Assembly: GCF_028598555.1 (NCBI RefSeq)
Contig: NZ_JAQRFN010000010.1
Location: forward strand, 62,001-126,000
Direction of reading: 5' to 3'
Origin: Xenorhabdus anantnagensis
Lineage (GTDB): Bacteria > Pseudomonadota > Gammaproteobacteria > Enterobacterales > Enterobacteriaceae
DNA length: 64,000 nucleotides
The number at the start of each line of letters is the position of its first letter. The first letter of the stretch is position 1. Both the position numbers and the translations under genes were made by a program. The notes beneath the pieces were generated by a model, which did not search any database, was not told the DNA's origin, and saw nothing but the letters and a program-made list of their open reading frames with translations. Positions 26,913-37,182 of this stretch are shown piece after piece.

Positions 26913-28127
26913 TTAATGATGAGACCATTCGATGGCGCTGATATCCACGCCCTGTTTGAACATTTCCCATAATGGAGAAAGATCGCGCAGGTGACCAATC
27001 GCGTTGTGAATCAACTTGATTGTATAGTCTATTTCTTCTTCTGTGGTAAAACGCCCCAAAGAGAAACGAATAGAACTGTGTGCCAGTTCATCATTCATGC
27101 CCAGTGCACGCAGGACATAAGAAGGCTCCAGACTCGCTGAAGTACATGCTGAGCCGGAAGATACCGCCAAATCTTTCAATGACATCATCAATGATTCACC
27201 TTCAACATAGTTGAAGCTGACATTCAAAATGTGTGGCGCACCCAGTTCCAAATCACCATTCAGGTAAACTTCTTCAATATCTTTGATGCCGTGCCACAAA
27301 CGCAGACGCAAACCACGCAGACGTTCTGCCTCTGATTCCAGCTCTTCTTTCGCAATACGGTAAGCTTCACCCATGCCAACAATCTGATGGACCGGCAATG
27401 TACCTGAACGCATGCCGCGCTCATGACCGCCACCATGCTGTTGTGCTTCGATACGCACACGTGGTTTACGGCGAACATACAGCGCCCCAATTCCCATCGG
27501 GCCATAAAGTTTATGAGCAGAAAAAGACATTAGATCAACTTTCAGCTTGCTGATGTCAATCGGTAATTTACCAACGCTTTGAGTTGCATCAACATGGAAA
27601 ATAATGCCACGGCTACGGCACATTTCACCAATGGTCATGATGTCCTGAACAATACCGATTTCGTTGTTGACATGCATGATGGAAACCAGAATTGTATCTT
27701 CGCGCATGGTAGCTTCCAGCTCTTTCAGATCAATCATGCCATTGCTCATTGGTGCCAGATAAGTGATCTCAAAGCCTTCGCGCTCCAGCTGGCGACAAGT
27801 ATCTAAAACTGCTTTGTGTTCAGTTTTGCTGGTGATGATGTGCTTGCCTTTCTTCTGATAAAATTTTGCAGCACCTTTAATTGCGAGGTTATCTGATTCT
27901 GTTGCACCTGAAGTAAACACGATTTCACGCGGGTCTGCTCCAATTAAATCAGCAATTTGATTACGCGCAATATCAACCGCTTCTTCAGCTTGCCAACCAA
28001 AACGATGTGAACGGGAAGCCGGATTACCGAAGATCCCGTCAATAGTTAAATAATTCATCATCTTTTCAGCAACACGTGGATCAACTGGTGTTGTTGCTGA
28101 ATAGTCCAAATAAATGGGTAATTTCAT
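26913..28127 (-). CDS. iscS: Cysteine desulfurase IscS
   Basis: 404 residues. PLP enzyme converting cysteine to alanine and an enzyme persulphide. The PLP lysine is in [12 protein letters not shown] (about 206) and the catalytic Cys in [13 protein letters not shown] (about 328). Supplies sulphur for Fe-S clusters, thiamine and tRNA thiolation. It is 69 bases downstream of iscR. Confidence 0.97.
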   Translation of the reverse strand: MKLPIYLDYSATTPVDPRVAEKMMNYLTIDGIFGNPASRSHRFGWQAEEAVDIARNQIADLIGADPREIVFTSGATESDNLAIKGAAKFYQKKGKHIITSKTEHKAVLDTCRQLEREGFEITYLAPMSNGMIDLKELEATMREDTILVSIMHVNNEIGIVQDIMTIGEMCRSRGIIFHVDATQSVGKLPIDISKLKVDLMSFSAHKLYGPMGIGALYVRRKPRVRIEAQQHGGGHERGMRSGTLPVHQIVGMGEAYRIAKEELESEAERLRGLRLRLWHGIKDIEEVYLNGDLELGAPHILNVSFNYVEGESLMMSLKDLAVSSGSACTSASLEPSYVLRALGMNDELAHSSIRFSLGRFTTEEEIDYTIKLIHNAIGHLRDLSPLWEMFKQGVDISAIEWSHH

Positions 28128-28196
28128 TGCTCACATGCTCCGTAAGACACTTTTAATACTTTCATTGCCACATAAGTATTTGTATTTGCCGCAAGG

Positions 28197-28688
28197 TTAC
28201 GCTCGCAGGTTAACGTTAATCATCTCTTGAGACCTACCGTTGGTACGGCGTTTATCGCTGTCTTGACGATCAGCAACATTTAATACTTCTTGGTTATTCA
28301 CTAATTCTTCTAAACTGATGCTACTCAGAAAACTCGTGATGCGATCACTGAGGTCACGCCACAAGGCATGAGTCAAACACCGATCGCCACCTTGACAGCC
28401 TTCCCTGCCCTGACAACGAGTGGCATCAACGGATTCATCAACAGCTGAAATCACTTCGGCAACGAAAATTTTACCGGTATCTCTACCCAATAAATAACCG
28501 CCACCTGGACCACGGACGCTAGAAACCAGACCATTTTTACGCAGGCGGGAAAACAACTGCTCAAGATAGGAAAGGGATATTCCCTGACGTTCAGAAATGT
28601 CGGCTAATGGCACCGGCCCTTCTTGTGAATGCAACGCCACATCCAGCATGGCTGTTACTGCATAACGTCCTTTTGATGTCAGTCTCAT
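28197..28688 (-). CDS. iscR: Rrf2-family [2Fe-2S] regulator IscR
   Basis: 163 residues from ATG 28688, the start that gives the conserved [16 protein letters not shown]; the frame extends to 28748, but that would run through the operator. N-terminal winged helix, then the cluster cysteines in [13 protein letters not shown] (about 92, 98, 104). Holo-IscR represses the isc operon; apo-IscR activates other targets. Two type 1 sites lie directly upstream. Confidence 0.96.
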   Translation of the reverse strand: MRLTSKGRYAVTAMLDVALHSQEGPVPLADISERQGISLSYLEQLFSRLRKNGLVSSVRGPGGGYLLGRDTGKIFVAEVISAVDESVDATRCQGREGCQGGDRCLTHALWRDLSDRITSFLSSISLEELVNNQEVLNVADRQDSDKRRTNGRSQEMINVNLRA

Positions 28689-28727
28689 AACAAAAACTCC
28701 GTGGTGAAATATGGGTAAAATTGTGGC

Positions 28728-28777
28728 ATTCCTGACTATTTTAGTCAACTATTTAACCAAGTAATTTACTCAACTAT
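28728..28777 (-). promoter_or_regulatory. Two tandem IscR type 1 operators at the isc promoter
   Basis: On the minus strand site 1 (28752-28728) reads ATAGTTGACTAAAATAGTC plus AGGAAT, an almost perfect match to the type 1 consensus ATASYYGACTRWWWYAGTCRRSTAT. Site 2 (28777-28751) reads ATAGTTGAGTAAATTACTTG and continues GTTAAAT, with the same layout. They overlap the region 40-90 bases before iscR, as in E. coli. Holo-IscR repression is the expected effect. Confidence 0.85.
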
Positions 28778-28875
28778 TATTTGGCTGCCTTTTACTTTTC
28801 TCACCTACCTACTTTCGGCTTTCCAACGGCTTTCCGCTATATTTCCCAGTGATTTCTTTCTGTCATTTCCTACTA

Positions 28876-28952
28876 TATTTTTTAATCACACCAATATTTT
28901 TTGATCACACCAGCATTTTTTGATCACACCGGTATTTTTTATACCGCATCAG
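28876..28952. repeat. 19-bp tandem repeat, three copies plus a partial, at the trmJ stop
   Basis: TATTTTTTAATCACACCAA, TATTTTTTGATCACACCAG, CATTTTTTGATCACACCGG, then a degenerate TATTTTTTATACCGCATCAG. Ends one base before the trmJ stop codon. Confidence 0.85.
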
Positions 28953-28953
28953 T

Positions 28954-29688
28954 TTATTTTTTATCCCACTTTTCCATCGAGGTCAGTATACCACGCAGGA
29001 TATTCAGTTCTTGGGTTTCTGGACGTGCGCGGGTATAAAGACGTCTTAACTTATTCATTATCTGACCCGGATGTGCTTTGCGGATAAAGCCAGATTCGTG
29101 CAATACTTGCTCAAGATGCTGATAAAAACGTTCCATATCTTCGACAGGCGGATATTCTACCCCGTGCTCTGGAGACGTTGCTTCTTCTGGCTGTTCTTGA
29201 GCCGCAAGGTGTGCCATGCGAATTTCATAGCTAACCAATTGAACAGCCATAGCCAAATTCAACGAACCGTATTCTGGGTTGGTTGGAATATAAAGGTGAT
29301 AATTACACTTTTGCAGCTCTTCGTTAGTCAAGCCTACACGTTCACGACCAAAAACAACGGCAACCGGAGAGTGACTGGCAGTTTTGACACAACGCTCGCC
29401 ACATTCACGTGGCTCAACCATTGGCCAAGAGAGAGTTCGGGAACGGGCACTGGTTCCAATGACCAACTCACACCCAGCCAATGCCTCATCCAACGTATTC
29501 ACGATCGTTGCATTGCCGATAACATCACTTGCACCGGCTGAAAGTGCGATAGCGTGAGAATCAGGCTGGACAAGAGGATTCACCAGATATAGATTGGTCA
29601 ATCCCATCGTTTTCATGGCCCTAGCGGTTGATCCCATGTTACCCGTATGGGAGGTTTCTACCAGAATAATGCGGATATTCTCTAACAT
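28954..29688 (-). CDS. trmJ: tRNA (Cm32/Um32) 2'-O-methyltransferase TrmJ
   Basis: 244 residues from ATG 29688 ([16 protein letters not shown], the family start; the frame extends to 29742). SpoU/SPOUT-fold methyltransferase with [28 protein letters not shown] and [13 protein letters not shown] motifs forming the knot and SAM site. Modifies position 32 of several tRNAs. Divergent from suhB, as in E. coli. Confidence 0.95.
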   Translation of the reverse strand: MLENIRIILVETSHTGNMGSTARAMKTMGLTNLYLVNPLVQPDSHAIALSAGASDVIGNATIVNTLDEALAGCELVIGTSARSRTLSWPMVEPRECGERCVKTASHSPVAVVFGRERVGLTNEELQKCNYHLYIPTNPEYGSLNLAMAVQLVSYEIRMAHLAAQEQPEEATSPEHGVEYPPVEDMERFYQHLEQVLHESGFIRKAHPGQIMNKLRRLYTRARPETQELNILRGILTSMEKWDKK

Positions 29689-29813
29689 GACGGCTTTTAA
29701 ATTCAGTATAAGAGCCGAATATCTTAACACAGCATTAGTCATTTTGACGAACTACTGCTATAATGTGCGCCGATTTGTTTCTCGTTCTTTAAAATTCTGG
29801 TGGAAGATACCCC

Positions 29814-30617
29814 ATGCATCCGATGTTAAACATCGCTATACGCGCTGCGCGTAAAGCCGGCAACTACATTGCCAAAAGCTACGAAACTCCTGATGCTATT
29901 GAAGCAAGCCAAAAGGGCAGTAACGATTTCGTCACCAATGTTGATCATGAAGCAGAAAAGCTGATCATTGACATCATCCGCAAATCTTACCCTAAGCATA
30001 CAATTATCACCGAAGAAAGTGGTGAGCACTTAGGAGAAGAAGACGATTTCCAATGGGTTATCGATCCACTGGATGGCACCACCAACTTTATTAAACGTCT
30101 TCCCCATTTTTCTGTTTCGATTGCCGTGCGTATTAAAGGCCGCACTGAAGTGTCCGTTGTTTACGATCCAATGCGCAATGAACTGTTCAGCGCAACTCGT
30201 GGTCAAGGCGCTCAATTAAATGGCTACCGTCTGCGTGGTGCCAATGCCCGTGATCTGAATGGAACTATCCTTGCAACTGGTTTCCCATTTAAAGCCAAGC
30301 AGCACTCTATTCCTTATATGAATGTGCTGGGTAAATTATTTGAACGCTGTGCGGATTTTCGCCGCACTGGCTCTGCGGCACTGGATTTGGCGTATGTTGC
30401 TGCGGGACGCGTAGATGGCTTCTTCGAAATTGGCCTGAAACCGTGGGATTTCATGGGCGGTGAACTGCTGGTACGTGAATCAGGTTGCATCATCACAGAT
30501 TTCGTTGGCGGCCATAACTACACCAACTCCGGCAATATCGTTGCGGGCAGTCCACGTATCGTTAAAGACATTCTGTCTGAAATGCGTGAAGAATTGACGG
30601 AAGCACTGAAACGTTAA
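29814..30617 (+). CDS. suhB: Inositol-1-monophosphatase / Nus-associated factor SuhB
   Basis: 267 residues. The metal-binding motifs EESGEH and WVIDPLDGTTNFIKRLP, and the late motif KPWDFMGGELLVRESG, are intact. Besides phosphatase activity, SuhB joins the rRNA antitermination complex with NusA and RNA polymerase. Followed by a clear terminator at 30663. Confidence 0.96.
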   Translation: MHPMLNIAIRAARKAGNYIAKSYETPDAIEASQKGSNDFVTNVDHEAEKLIIDIIRKSYPKHTIITEESGEHLGEEDDFQWVIDPLDGTTNFIKRLPHFSVSIAVRIKGRTEVSVVYDPMRNELFSATRGQGAQLNGYRLRGANARDLNGTILATGFPFKAKQHSIPYMNVLGKLFERCADFRRTGSAALDLAYVAAGRVDGFFEIGLKPWDFMGGELLVRESGCIITDFVGGHNYTNSGNIVAGSPRIVKDILSEMREELTEALKR

Positions 30618-30662
30618 TTCGTTGATTATTAAATAAATATAATTTGGGCAATGTTATTTTCA

Positions 30663-30686
30663 GGGCACCTATTTGGTGCCCCTTTT
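30663..30686 (+). terminator. Intrinsic terminator after suhB
   Basis: A 7-bp GC-rich stem GGGCACC/GGTGCCC (30663-30669, 30675-30681) with loop TATTT, then CTTTTCTT. Convergent with hcaT. Confidence 0.85.
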
Positions 30687-30708
30687 CTTATCTTCTCTTC
30701 GCGTTTAA

Positions 30709-31950
30709 TCAGTTTGCAAGTGCATGGGCTTCAACTTTTGGTCTCAGAAACAGGGCTGGCAACGCAACCAGCGCCATAACCCAAAATATGCCACTTCCTA
30801 TATGTTCATACATGAAACCAGCAATTATACTCATGACGGCAATACCGCCTCCCATGGCTAAAGCAGAGTAAGTTGCCTGCAACCGGATAATTTCGTTTTC
30901 TTTTCTGGCACCAATAAAGCGCATCGCTGCCAAATGGCAAACAGTAAAAGTGCCGCAATGCAGGATTTGAATAATAATCAATACGGGTAATTCGGTCGAT
31001 ATTCCCATTAATCCCCAACGAATAACACCACAAACTCCTGATAACAGCAGCAAATTACGTGCACTCCAACGGCGGAATAGCTGTTTGCTGAAAGTAAAAA
31101 TTACAACTTCCGCCACAACTCCCAACGACCAGAGATAACCAATGGTTGATGAGGAATAACCTGCCTGCTCCCAATAAATGGAGCCAAAACTGTAGTATCC
31201 CGCATGGGCAGCCTGCAATAAAGTTACGCATACTAAAAACTGCCACACTGATTTTTCGGACAAGAGTTCTTTAAAAGAAACAGTATTCGTATTTGCAGCC
31301 TTAATTTTACCTACCGGCATGACAGAAGGTTTCAACATCATTCCCAGTAGCATGGCTGTGATACTGAATAACAACAAAGCAAGAATAATACGATGTGTTC
31401 CAAATAATTCGCTGCCAATCCAGTCATTTAAACTGCCAAAAGATATATTCCAACCAAAATCCAAATTACTGACTGAGAAATTTATCCCATCGGCAGACAT
31501 TAATATGCCTGTTAACGAGGAACTAATAATAAATGCAATTGATCCCCAAACTCTTACCTTGCCATAATCAAACGTAAATTGTTTTTGCCATGTTCCAGCC
31601 AAAGCATCTGATAAAGGGACTAGTGGTGAGAAAAATAAGTTAAAACCTATCATGACAAAGAAAAGCCATGCCCAGTGACTACCGAATACAAAGCCAGTGG
31701 CAAAAAGCAATGCCAACAATGCAAGGAAGCGCAGAGCATTAATTAATTTAGACGGATCTTTTATCGTAGGAGAGATCACTAGGCTACCGATAAAACGGGA
31801 AACTAATCCAACACCTAACAATATTCCTATCATTGAAGCTTCAATACCTTCACCTTTTAACCAGACAGACCAAAAAGGCAAAAATATTCCAAAAGAGAAA
31901 AAATAGGTGAAATAACCCAATCCTAGCCAAAATGTTGATGGAACAACCAT
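30709..31950 (-). CDS. hcaT: HcaT-type major facilitator transporter (3-phenylpropionate permease family)
   Basis: 413 residues with about 12 membrane segments in two six-helix halves and a central cytoplasmic loop around residues 195-215. The N-terminus FWLGLGYFTYFFSFGIFLPF and position between suhB and glyA match HcaT/YfhS. The hca dioxygenase genes and csiE that neighbour it in E. coli are absent, so the substrate may differ. Proton-driven uptake of an aromatic acid is inference from the family. Confidence 0.8.
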   Translation of the reverse strand: MVVPSTFWLGLGYFTYFFSFGIFLPFWSVWLKGEGIEASMIGILLGVGLVSRFIGSLVISPTIKDPSKLINALRFLALLALLFATGFVFGSHWAWLFFVMIGFNLFFSPLVPLSDALAGTWQKQFTFDYGKVRVWGSIAFIISSSLTGILMSADGINFSVSNLDFGWNISFGSLNDWIGSELFGTHRIILALLLFSITAMLLGMMLKPSVMPVGKIKAANTNTVSFKELLSEKSVWQFLVCVTLLQAAHAGYYSFGSIYWEQAGYSSSTIGYLWSLGVVAEVVIFTFSKQLFRRWSARNLLLLSGVCGVIRWGLMGISTELPVLIIIQILHCGTFTVCHLAAMRFIGARKENEIIRLQATYSALAMGGGIAVMSIIAGFMYEHIGSGIFWVMALVALPALFLRPKVEAHALAN

Positions 31951-31973
31951 CCAAATTCCCCCATTTTTTAATG

Positions 31974-32011
31974 CAAAAAAACCCGCTCAAAACTAACGTT
32001 ATGAGTCGGGC
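31974..32011 (-). terminator. Intrinsic terminator after glyA
   Basis: On the minus strand CCCGACTCA pairs with TGAGCGGG (one bulge) around an AT-rich loop, followed by seven T residues (31980-31974). Lies 29 bases past the glyA stop. Confidence 0.85.
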
Positions 32012-32039
32012 TTAGTACTAAACTACATTTTATTTTAAA

Positions 32040-33293
32040 TTATGCGTAAACCGGATATTTTGCGCAGATATTCAATACGTTTTGCTTAACACTTTCAATG
32101 ATCGCTTCATCATTGATGTTATCCAGCACATCACACATCCAGCCTGCCAGTTCGCGAGTTTCAGCTTCCTTGAAACCACGACGGGTAATTGCAGGCGTTC
32201 CGATACGAATACCAGAAGTGACGAATGGGCTACGCGGATCGTTAGGCACACTGTTTTTGTTAACAGTGATATTGGCACGCCCCAACGCAGCATCAGCCTC
32301 TTTACCCGTAATGTCTTTATCCACCAGATCCAGCAAGAACAAATGGTTTTCGGTTTCCCCGGAAACAACTTTGTAACCACGTTGCAGGAATACTTCTACC
32401 ATTTCTTTCGCGTTCTTGGCGACTTGATGTTGGTAAACCTTAAATTCAGGCTCCATCGCTTCTTTCAATGCAACTGCCTTACCAGCAATAACGTGCATCA
32501 ATGGGCCGCCCTGAGAACCAGGAAAAACAGAAGAATTCAGTTTCTTGTAAAATTCTTCATCGCCACCTTTTGCCAAAATCAAGCCACCGCGCGGGCCAGC
32601 CAGAGTTTTGTGCGTTGTAGTTGTCACAACATGCGCATGAGGAACAGGGTTTGGATAAACACCAGCAGCTACCAGACCCGCCACGTGAGCCATGTCAACG
32701 AACAGGTAAGCACCAATTTCATCGGCAATTTCACGCATCTTCGCCCAATCAACAATACCGGAATAAGCAGAGAAGCCACCGATAATCATTTTAGGTTGAT
32801 GTTTTTGTGCCTGAGCACGAATATCTTCGTAGTCGATTTTGCCAGCATCATCAATTCCATAAGGAACGATATTATAAAGTTTACCGGAGAAGTTAACTGG
32901 AGAGCCGTGAGTCAGGTGGCCGCCGTGCGCCAGATTCATCCCTAAAACAGTATCGCCGGGTTTTAGCAATGTCATATACACCGCAGCATTTGCCTGAGAA
33001 CCAGAGTGCGGCTGGACATTAGCATAATCTGCACCAAACAGCTCTTTTGCGCGGTCAATCGCAAGTTGTTCAACTACATCGACATATTCACAGCCACCGT
33101 AGTAACGTTTACCCGGATAGCCTTCCGCATACTTGTTAGTGAGCTGAGATCCTTGAGCCTGCATAACTCTTGGGCTGGTGTAGTTTTCAGAAGCAATCAA
33201 TTCAATGTGTTCTTCTTGACGACAAACTTCCTGTTCCATCGCTTGCCACAGTTCGGGATCGTAATTCGCAATATTCATTTCACGCTTTAACAT
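32040..33293 (-). CDS. glyA: Serine hydroxymethyltransferase
   Basis: 417 residues. PLP enzyme interconverting serine and glycine with tetrahydrofolate, main source of one-carbon units. The PLP lysine lies in [16 protein letters not shown] (about 229); [14 protein letters not shown] and YGGCEYVD are also family features. Divergent from hmp, with a PurR box in the shared spacer. Confidence 0.97.
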   Translation of the reverse strand: MLKREMNIANYDPELWQAMEQEVCRQEEHIELIASENYTSPRVMQAQGSQLTNKYAEGYPGKRYYGGCEYVDVVEQLAIDRAKELFGADYANVQPHSGSQANAAVYMTLLKPGDTVLGMNLAHGGHLTHGSPVNFSGKLYNIVPYGIDDAGKIDYEDIRAQAQKHQPKMIIGGFSAYSGIVDWAKMREIADEIGAYLFVDMAHVAGLVAAGVYPNPVPHAHVVTTTTHKTLAGPRGGLILAKGGDEEFYKKLNSSVFPGSQGGPLMHVIAGKAVALKEAMEPEFKVYQHQVAKNAKEMVEVFLQRGYKVVSGETENHLFLLDLVDKDITGKEADAALGRANITVNKNSVPNDPRSPFVTSGIRIGTPAITRRGFKEAETRELAGWMCDVLDNINDEAIIESVKQNVLNICAKYPVYA

Positions 33294-33400
33294 TTGGTTC
33301 TCCTGACTCAGCTACATCTCTAAAAAATACCCCTGAGGGCCAGAATGTTACACAGTGTAAACTCTTTTTATCGAATGAGATAGTCTTGACAAAACAAATT

Positions 33401-33416
33401 ACGCAAACGTTTGCAT
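33401..33416. promoter_or_regulatory. PurR box upstream of glyA
   Basis: ACGCAAACGTTTGCAT matches the PurR consensus ACGCAAACGTTTTCGT at 13 of 16 positions. It lies 108 bases before the glyA start. glyA is a known PurR target in E. coli. Confidence 0.75.
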
Positions 33417-33587
33417 TGCGCATTAGTAGCCCATTGGAAGCTGAATACCCTAGTATTGAGCCAATGATTTCAGATTTATCAATGATATTTGTGATCTTGA
33501 TCGAGATTTACATTGATATAAATTCTAATTTTTTGATTTAAATCAATATGATTATCTTTTCTCAGATTGATATATTCCCAAACCCAA

Positions 33588-33612
33588 TAAGTTGCATTTA
33601 AAATACAACTTA
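33588..33612. promoter_or_regulatory. NsrR operator of hmp
   Basis: AAGTTGCATTTAAAATACAACTT is an 11-1-11 near-perfect inverted repeat that matches the NsrR consensus AAGATGYATTTAAAATRCATCTT except for the outer AT/TT pairs. It lies 41-65 bases before the hmp ATG. Nitric oxide should relieve repression. Confidence 0.8.
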
Positions 33613-33652
33613 TAAACTACGGCATCATTTGAGAAATATTCAGGAGTTCCCC

Positions 33653-34843
33653 ATGCTAGACAGTCAGGTCATCGCAACCATAAAATCCACCATCCCGTTA
33701 ATTGTTTCTACAGGCCCTAAACTAACTGCGTATTTTTACGAGCGCATGTTCAAGTATCATCCTGAATTAAAAGATATTTTTAATATGAGCCACCAGATCA
33801 ATGGTGATCAGCGTGAAGCTCTTTTCAATGCTCTTTGTGCATATGCTGCCAATATCGATAATCTGTCAGCGCTATTACCCGCCGTAGAAAAAATTGCCCA
33901 TAAACATACCAGCCTCAACATTCAACCCAAGCATTATCAAATTGTAGGTACGCATCTTCTGGCAACACTTGATGAAATGTTTCATCCTGGTGACGAAGTT
34001 CTTGATGCTTGGGGAAAAGCCTACAACGTATTGGCTGGTGTATTTATCAATCGGGAAGAGGAAATTTATCAAAGTGGTGAGTCGTTGGAAGGCGGTTGGC
34101 GTGATGTACGTCAGTTCCGTGTTAGCCGGAAACAGCCACAGAGTGAAGTCATCACTAGCTTTGAGTTTGTCCCTGTTGATGGTGACAAAGTGATGGATTA
34201 CAAACCAGGGCAATATTTGGGCGTCTATATAGAAGATTCAACATTTGAAAACCGCGAAATCCGTCAATATTCACTGACTGCCGCACCAAACGGAACCAGT
34301 TATCAAATTGCCATTAAACGTGAATCTCAGGGCAAGGTTTCAAATCACATGCATGATAATGTACAGGAAGGGGATATCGTAATGTTGGCAGCACCACGCG
34401 GTGATTTCTTCCTTGATGTGCAAACTGATACGCCAGTGACACTGATTTCTGCGGGTGTTGGTCTGACTCCAATGATGAGTATGCTTCAATATCTGCATCA
34501 CCAACATCATACTGGCTCAGTAAATTGGTTCCACGCAACAGAACATGGCGGCTACCACGCTTTCGCCAATAAAGTCAATGAGATGTCTGAATCCATGCCT
34601 GATTTGTATTCACAAGTTTGGTATCGTGAACCAAGAGATACCGATCAGAAAGGCATTCATTATCAACACATCGGGCTTATGGATTTATCTCTTGTGAAAG
34701 ACGCAATAATGGTGGAAGGGATGCAATTCTATTTCTGCGGACCCGTGGCTTTCATGCAACATATCGCCAAGCAATTGTTGGCAATGGGCATTGATGAACA
34801 ACATATGCATTATGAATGTTTTGGCCCACATAAAGTAATTTAA
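33653..34843 (+). CDS. hmp: Flavohaemoglobin (nitric oxide dioxygenase)
   Basis: 396 residues from ATG 33653, preceded by CAGGAG; the frame extends to 33629. Globin domain with the haem His in [10 protein letters not shown] (about 85). FAD domain with RQYSLTAAP, then NAD(P)H domain with [11 protein letters not shown] and [10 protein letters not shown]. Converts NO to nitrate under oxygen. The promoter carries an NsrR operator. Confidence 0.97.
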   Translation: MLDSQVIATIKSTIPLIVSTGPKLTAYFYERMFKYHPELKDIFNMSHQINGDQREALFNALCAYAANIDNLSALLPAVEKIAHKHTSLNIQPKHYQIVGTHLLATLDEMFHPGDEVLDAWGKAYNVLAGVFINREEEIYQSGESLEGGWRDVRQFRVSRKQPQSEVITSFEFVPVDGDKVMDYKPGQYLGVYIEDSTFENREIRQYSLTAAPNGTSYQIAIKRESQGKVSNHMHDNVQEGDIVMLAAPRGDFFLDVQTDTPVTLISAGVGLTPMMSMLQYLHHQHHTGSVNWFHATEHGGYHAFANKVNEMSESMPDLYSQVWYREPRDTDQKGIHYQHIGLMDLSLVKDAIMVEGMQFYFCGPVAFMQHIAKQLLAMGIDEQHMHYECFGPHKVI

Positions 34844-34870
34844 TACAGCTTGTTTAATACACAAAAATAA

Positions 34871-34952
34871 GTGATAACGGTTTCATTATCGGATATTCCA
34901 CACTCCATCTCTCATTAGGATGTGGGCTAACCGACAATGTTTCCGTTATCAC
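34871..34952. repeat. 82-bp imperfect palindrome between hmp and glnB
   Basis: GTGATAACGGTTTCATTATC (34871-34890, continuing GG) and its partner CCGACAATGTTTCCGTTATC (34931-34950, continuing AC) are inverted repeats matching at about 18 of 22 positions. An inner CCACACTCC / GGATGTGG pairing extends the hairpin. Convergent genes flank it, so it may act as a two-way terminator, though no T run follows on either strand. Confidence 0.7.
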
Positions 34953-34954
34953 TG

Positions 34955-35043
34955 TTTTCAGATGATTTAGTTTCAGATGATTTAATGCAACTGATTCAGT
35001 TTCAATTGATGCAGTTTCAATTGATGCCATTTCAATTGATTAA
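34955..35043. repeat. 15-bp tandem array, six copies, at the glnB stop
   Basis: TTTTCAGATGATTTA, GTTTCAGATGATTTA, a 14-base ATGCAACTGATTCA, then GTTTCAATTGATGCA, GTTTCAATTGATGCC and ATTTCAATTGATTAA. Two sub-families are visible. The array starts right after the palindrome and ends one base before the glnB stop. Confidence 0.85.
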
Positions 35044-35044
35044 A

Positions 35045-35395
<351 letters not shown>

Positions 35396-35398
35396 TTA

Positions 35399-37021
35399 TT
35401 ACCAGTTTTTACGCCCGAAACCAGAAGTAATCGGGTAGCGCCTGTCTTTACCAAAATCACGCTGTGTAATGCGTGGGCCAATAGGTGCCTGACGACGCTT
35501 ATATTCATTGATATCAACCAGCCGGATCACCTTACGGACGATGGTTTCATCAAAACCTTCAGATACCAAATCAGTCACTGATTTGTCTTTTTCAACATAC
35601 CCTTCAAGAATAGCATCCAGCATGTCATACGGAGGAAGGCTATCCTGATCCAGTTGATCCGGCGCCAACTCTGCTGATGGAGGACGATCAATCACACGCT
35701 GAGGAATAGCCGGAGATACTGTATTACGATATTTAGACAACGCAAATACCATCGTTTTAGGAACATCTTTCAAAGCATTAAAGCCACCAGCCATATCACC
35801 ATATAGGGTTGAATACCCTACTGCCGATTCACTTTTGTTGCTGGTCGTCAATACCAAGCGGCGACGCTTATTAGACATCGCCATCAAAATCACTGCACGG
35901 CAACGTGCCTGCAAATTCTCTTCTGTCGTATCTTTTTCTGTTCCCGCAAACATCGGTTCAAGCTGTGTCATAAACGCATCAAACATAGGTTCGATGGAAA
36001 CAACGTCAAACTCAACACCCAATAATTCTGCTTGTTCTCTGGCATCGTGAATACTCATTTCTGAGGTATAGCGGAATGGCATCATGACCGCCTGCACATG
36101 ATCTTTCCCTAAAGCATCCACGGCAATCGCCAATGTTAGCCCTGAGTCAATCCCACCAGACAAACCAAGCAAAGCACCTTTAAAGCCGTTTTTCTGCACA
36201 TAATCGCGCACAGAAAGCACCAAGGCCTTATAGATTTGCGCCAGTGGTGGCAATTGAGGGATAGGAGCCGCCATTGGCTCAATATTCATATCATTGAAAC
36301 GGCATTGTTCAATATGTTCCTCAAACGCCGCCATACGATGGGTAATTTCACCATTTGCATCAAAGACTTTAGAACAACCATCAAAAATGAGCTGATCTTG
36401 TCCCCCTACCTGATTGAGATAGATGATTGGCAGTTGGGTGCGCTGACAGTGAGACTTAATTAATGTACTGCGGATATTCGGTTTTTCACGATTATAAGGA
36501 GAAGCGTTAATAGATAAGATGATTTCTGCGCCAGCCTGTTTCAGGGCATCAATCGGAGCGTCAAACCACAAATCTTCACAAATCAATAAACCGAGGTTAT
36601 AACCCTTGAATGATATAACGCAGCTTTGATTCCCCGCTTTAAAATAACGCTCTTCATCAAAGACACCATAGTTTGGCAGTAACTGTTTGAAATAACGCGC
36701 CACAACTCCCCCTTTCCAAAACAGGGAAAGTGCGTTATAGAGTTTGCCATCCTGTTGCCACGGATGCCCTACCAAAATACCAACCTGAGAACTTGCTTCT
36801 TGCAAACGAACCAATTGTTCACGGCAGCGCTGATGTAAATCAGCGCGGAACAACAAATCCTCTGGAAAATAGCCAGACAGCGCCAGCTCAGAAAACATAA
36901 CCAGATCAGCACCTTTTGCCTGCTGTTCCTGAACTGTCTGCAACATACGTTCGCTGTTGCCTTCAATGTCTCCTACCAGCCAATTTAACTGGGCAAGAGC
37001 GATATTAAGAGTACGACTCAT
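35399..37021 (-). CDS. nadE: Glutamine-dependent NAD+ synthetase
   Basis: 540 residues from ATG 37021 (MSRTLNIALAQLNWLVGD; the frame extends to 37051). The N-terminal nitrilase-type glutaminase domain has Glu in FSELALSGYFPEDLL and Cys in LLICEDLWFDAP. The C-terminal synthetase domain has the PP-loop LGLSGGIDSGLTLA. Makes NAD from nicotinate adenine dinucleotide using glutamine nitrogen, unlike the short ammonia-dependent NadE of E. coli. In a strain lacking de novo nadB this would serve salvage of niacin. Confidence 0.95.
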   Translation of the reverse strand: MSRTLNIALAQLNWLVGDIEGNSERMLQTVQEQQAKGADLVMFSELALSGYFPEDLLFRADLHQRCREQLVRLQEASSQVGILVGHPWQQDGKLYNALSLFWKGGVVARYFKQLLPNYGVFDEERYFKAGNQSCVISFKGYNLGLLICEDLWFDAPIDALKQAGAEIILSINASPYNREKPNIRSTLIKSHCQRTQLPIIYLNQVGGQDQLIFDGCSKVFDANGEITHRMAAFEEHIEQCRFNDMNIEPMAAPIPQLPPLAQIYKALVLSVRDYVQKNGFKGALLGLSGGIDSGLTLAIAVDALGKDHVQAVMMPFRYTSEMSIHDAREQAELLGVEFDVVSIEPMFDAFMTQLEPMFAGTEKDTTEENLQARCRAVILMAMSNKRRRLVLTTSNKSESAVGYSTLYGDMAGGFNALKDVPKTMVFALSKYRNTVSPAIPQRVIDRPPSAELAPDQLDQDSLPPYDMLDAILEGYVEKDKSVTDLVSEGFDETIVRKVIRLVDINEYKRRQAPIGPRITQRDFGKDRRYPITSGFGRKNW

Positions 37022-37091
37022 AGAATGCGGCTCTCCTAGGCCATAAATCATCTATCTACTTTACTGAGCTTCAGCAGCAAAGCAATTCATC

Positions 37092-37142
37092 TCTATACCC
37101 TATATTTTTCAAGCTGAAATTTGAAACTTATAGGGGTGTATA
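37092..37142. repeat. Minimal ERIC-like inverted repeat
   Basis: About 50 bp starting CTATACCCTATATTTTTCAAG and ending CTTATAGGGGTGTATA, so little more than the ERIC termini joined. In the nadE-glrR spacer. Confidence 0.5.
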
Positions 37143-37182
37143 ATTTCTATTCAGTGTAAGAATTTCTGGGGTTGCAGAAAAA

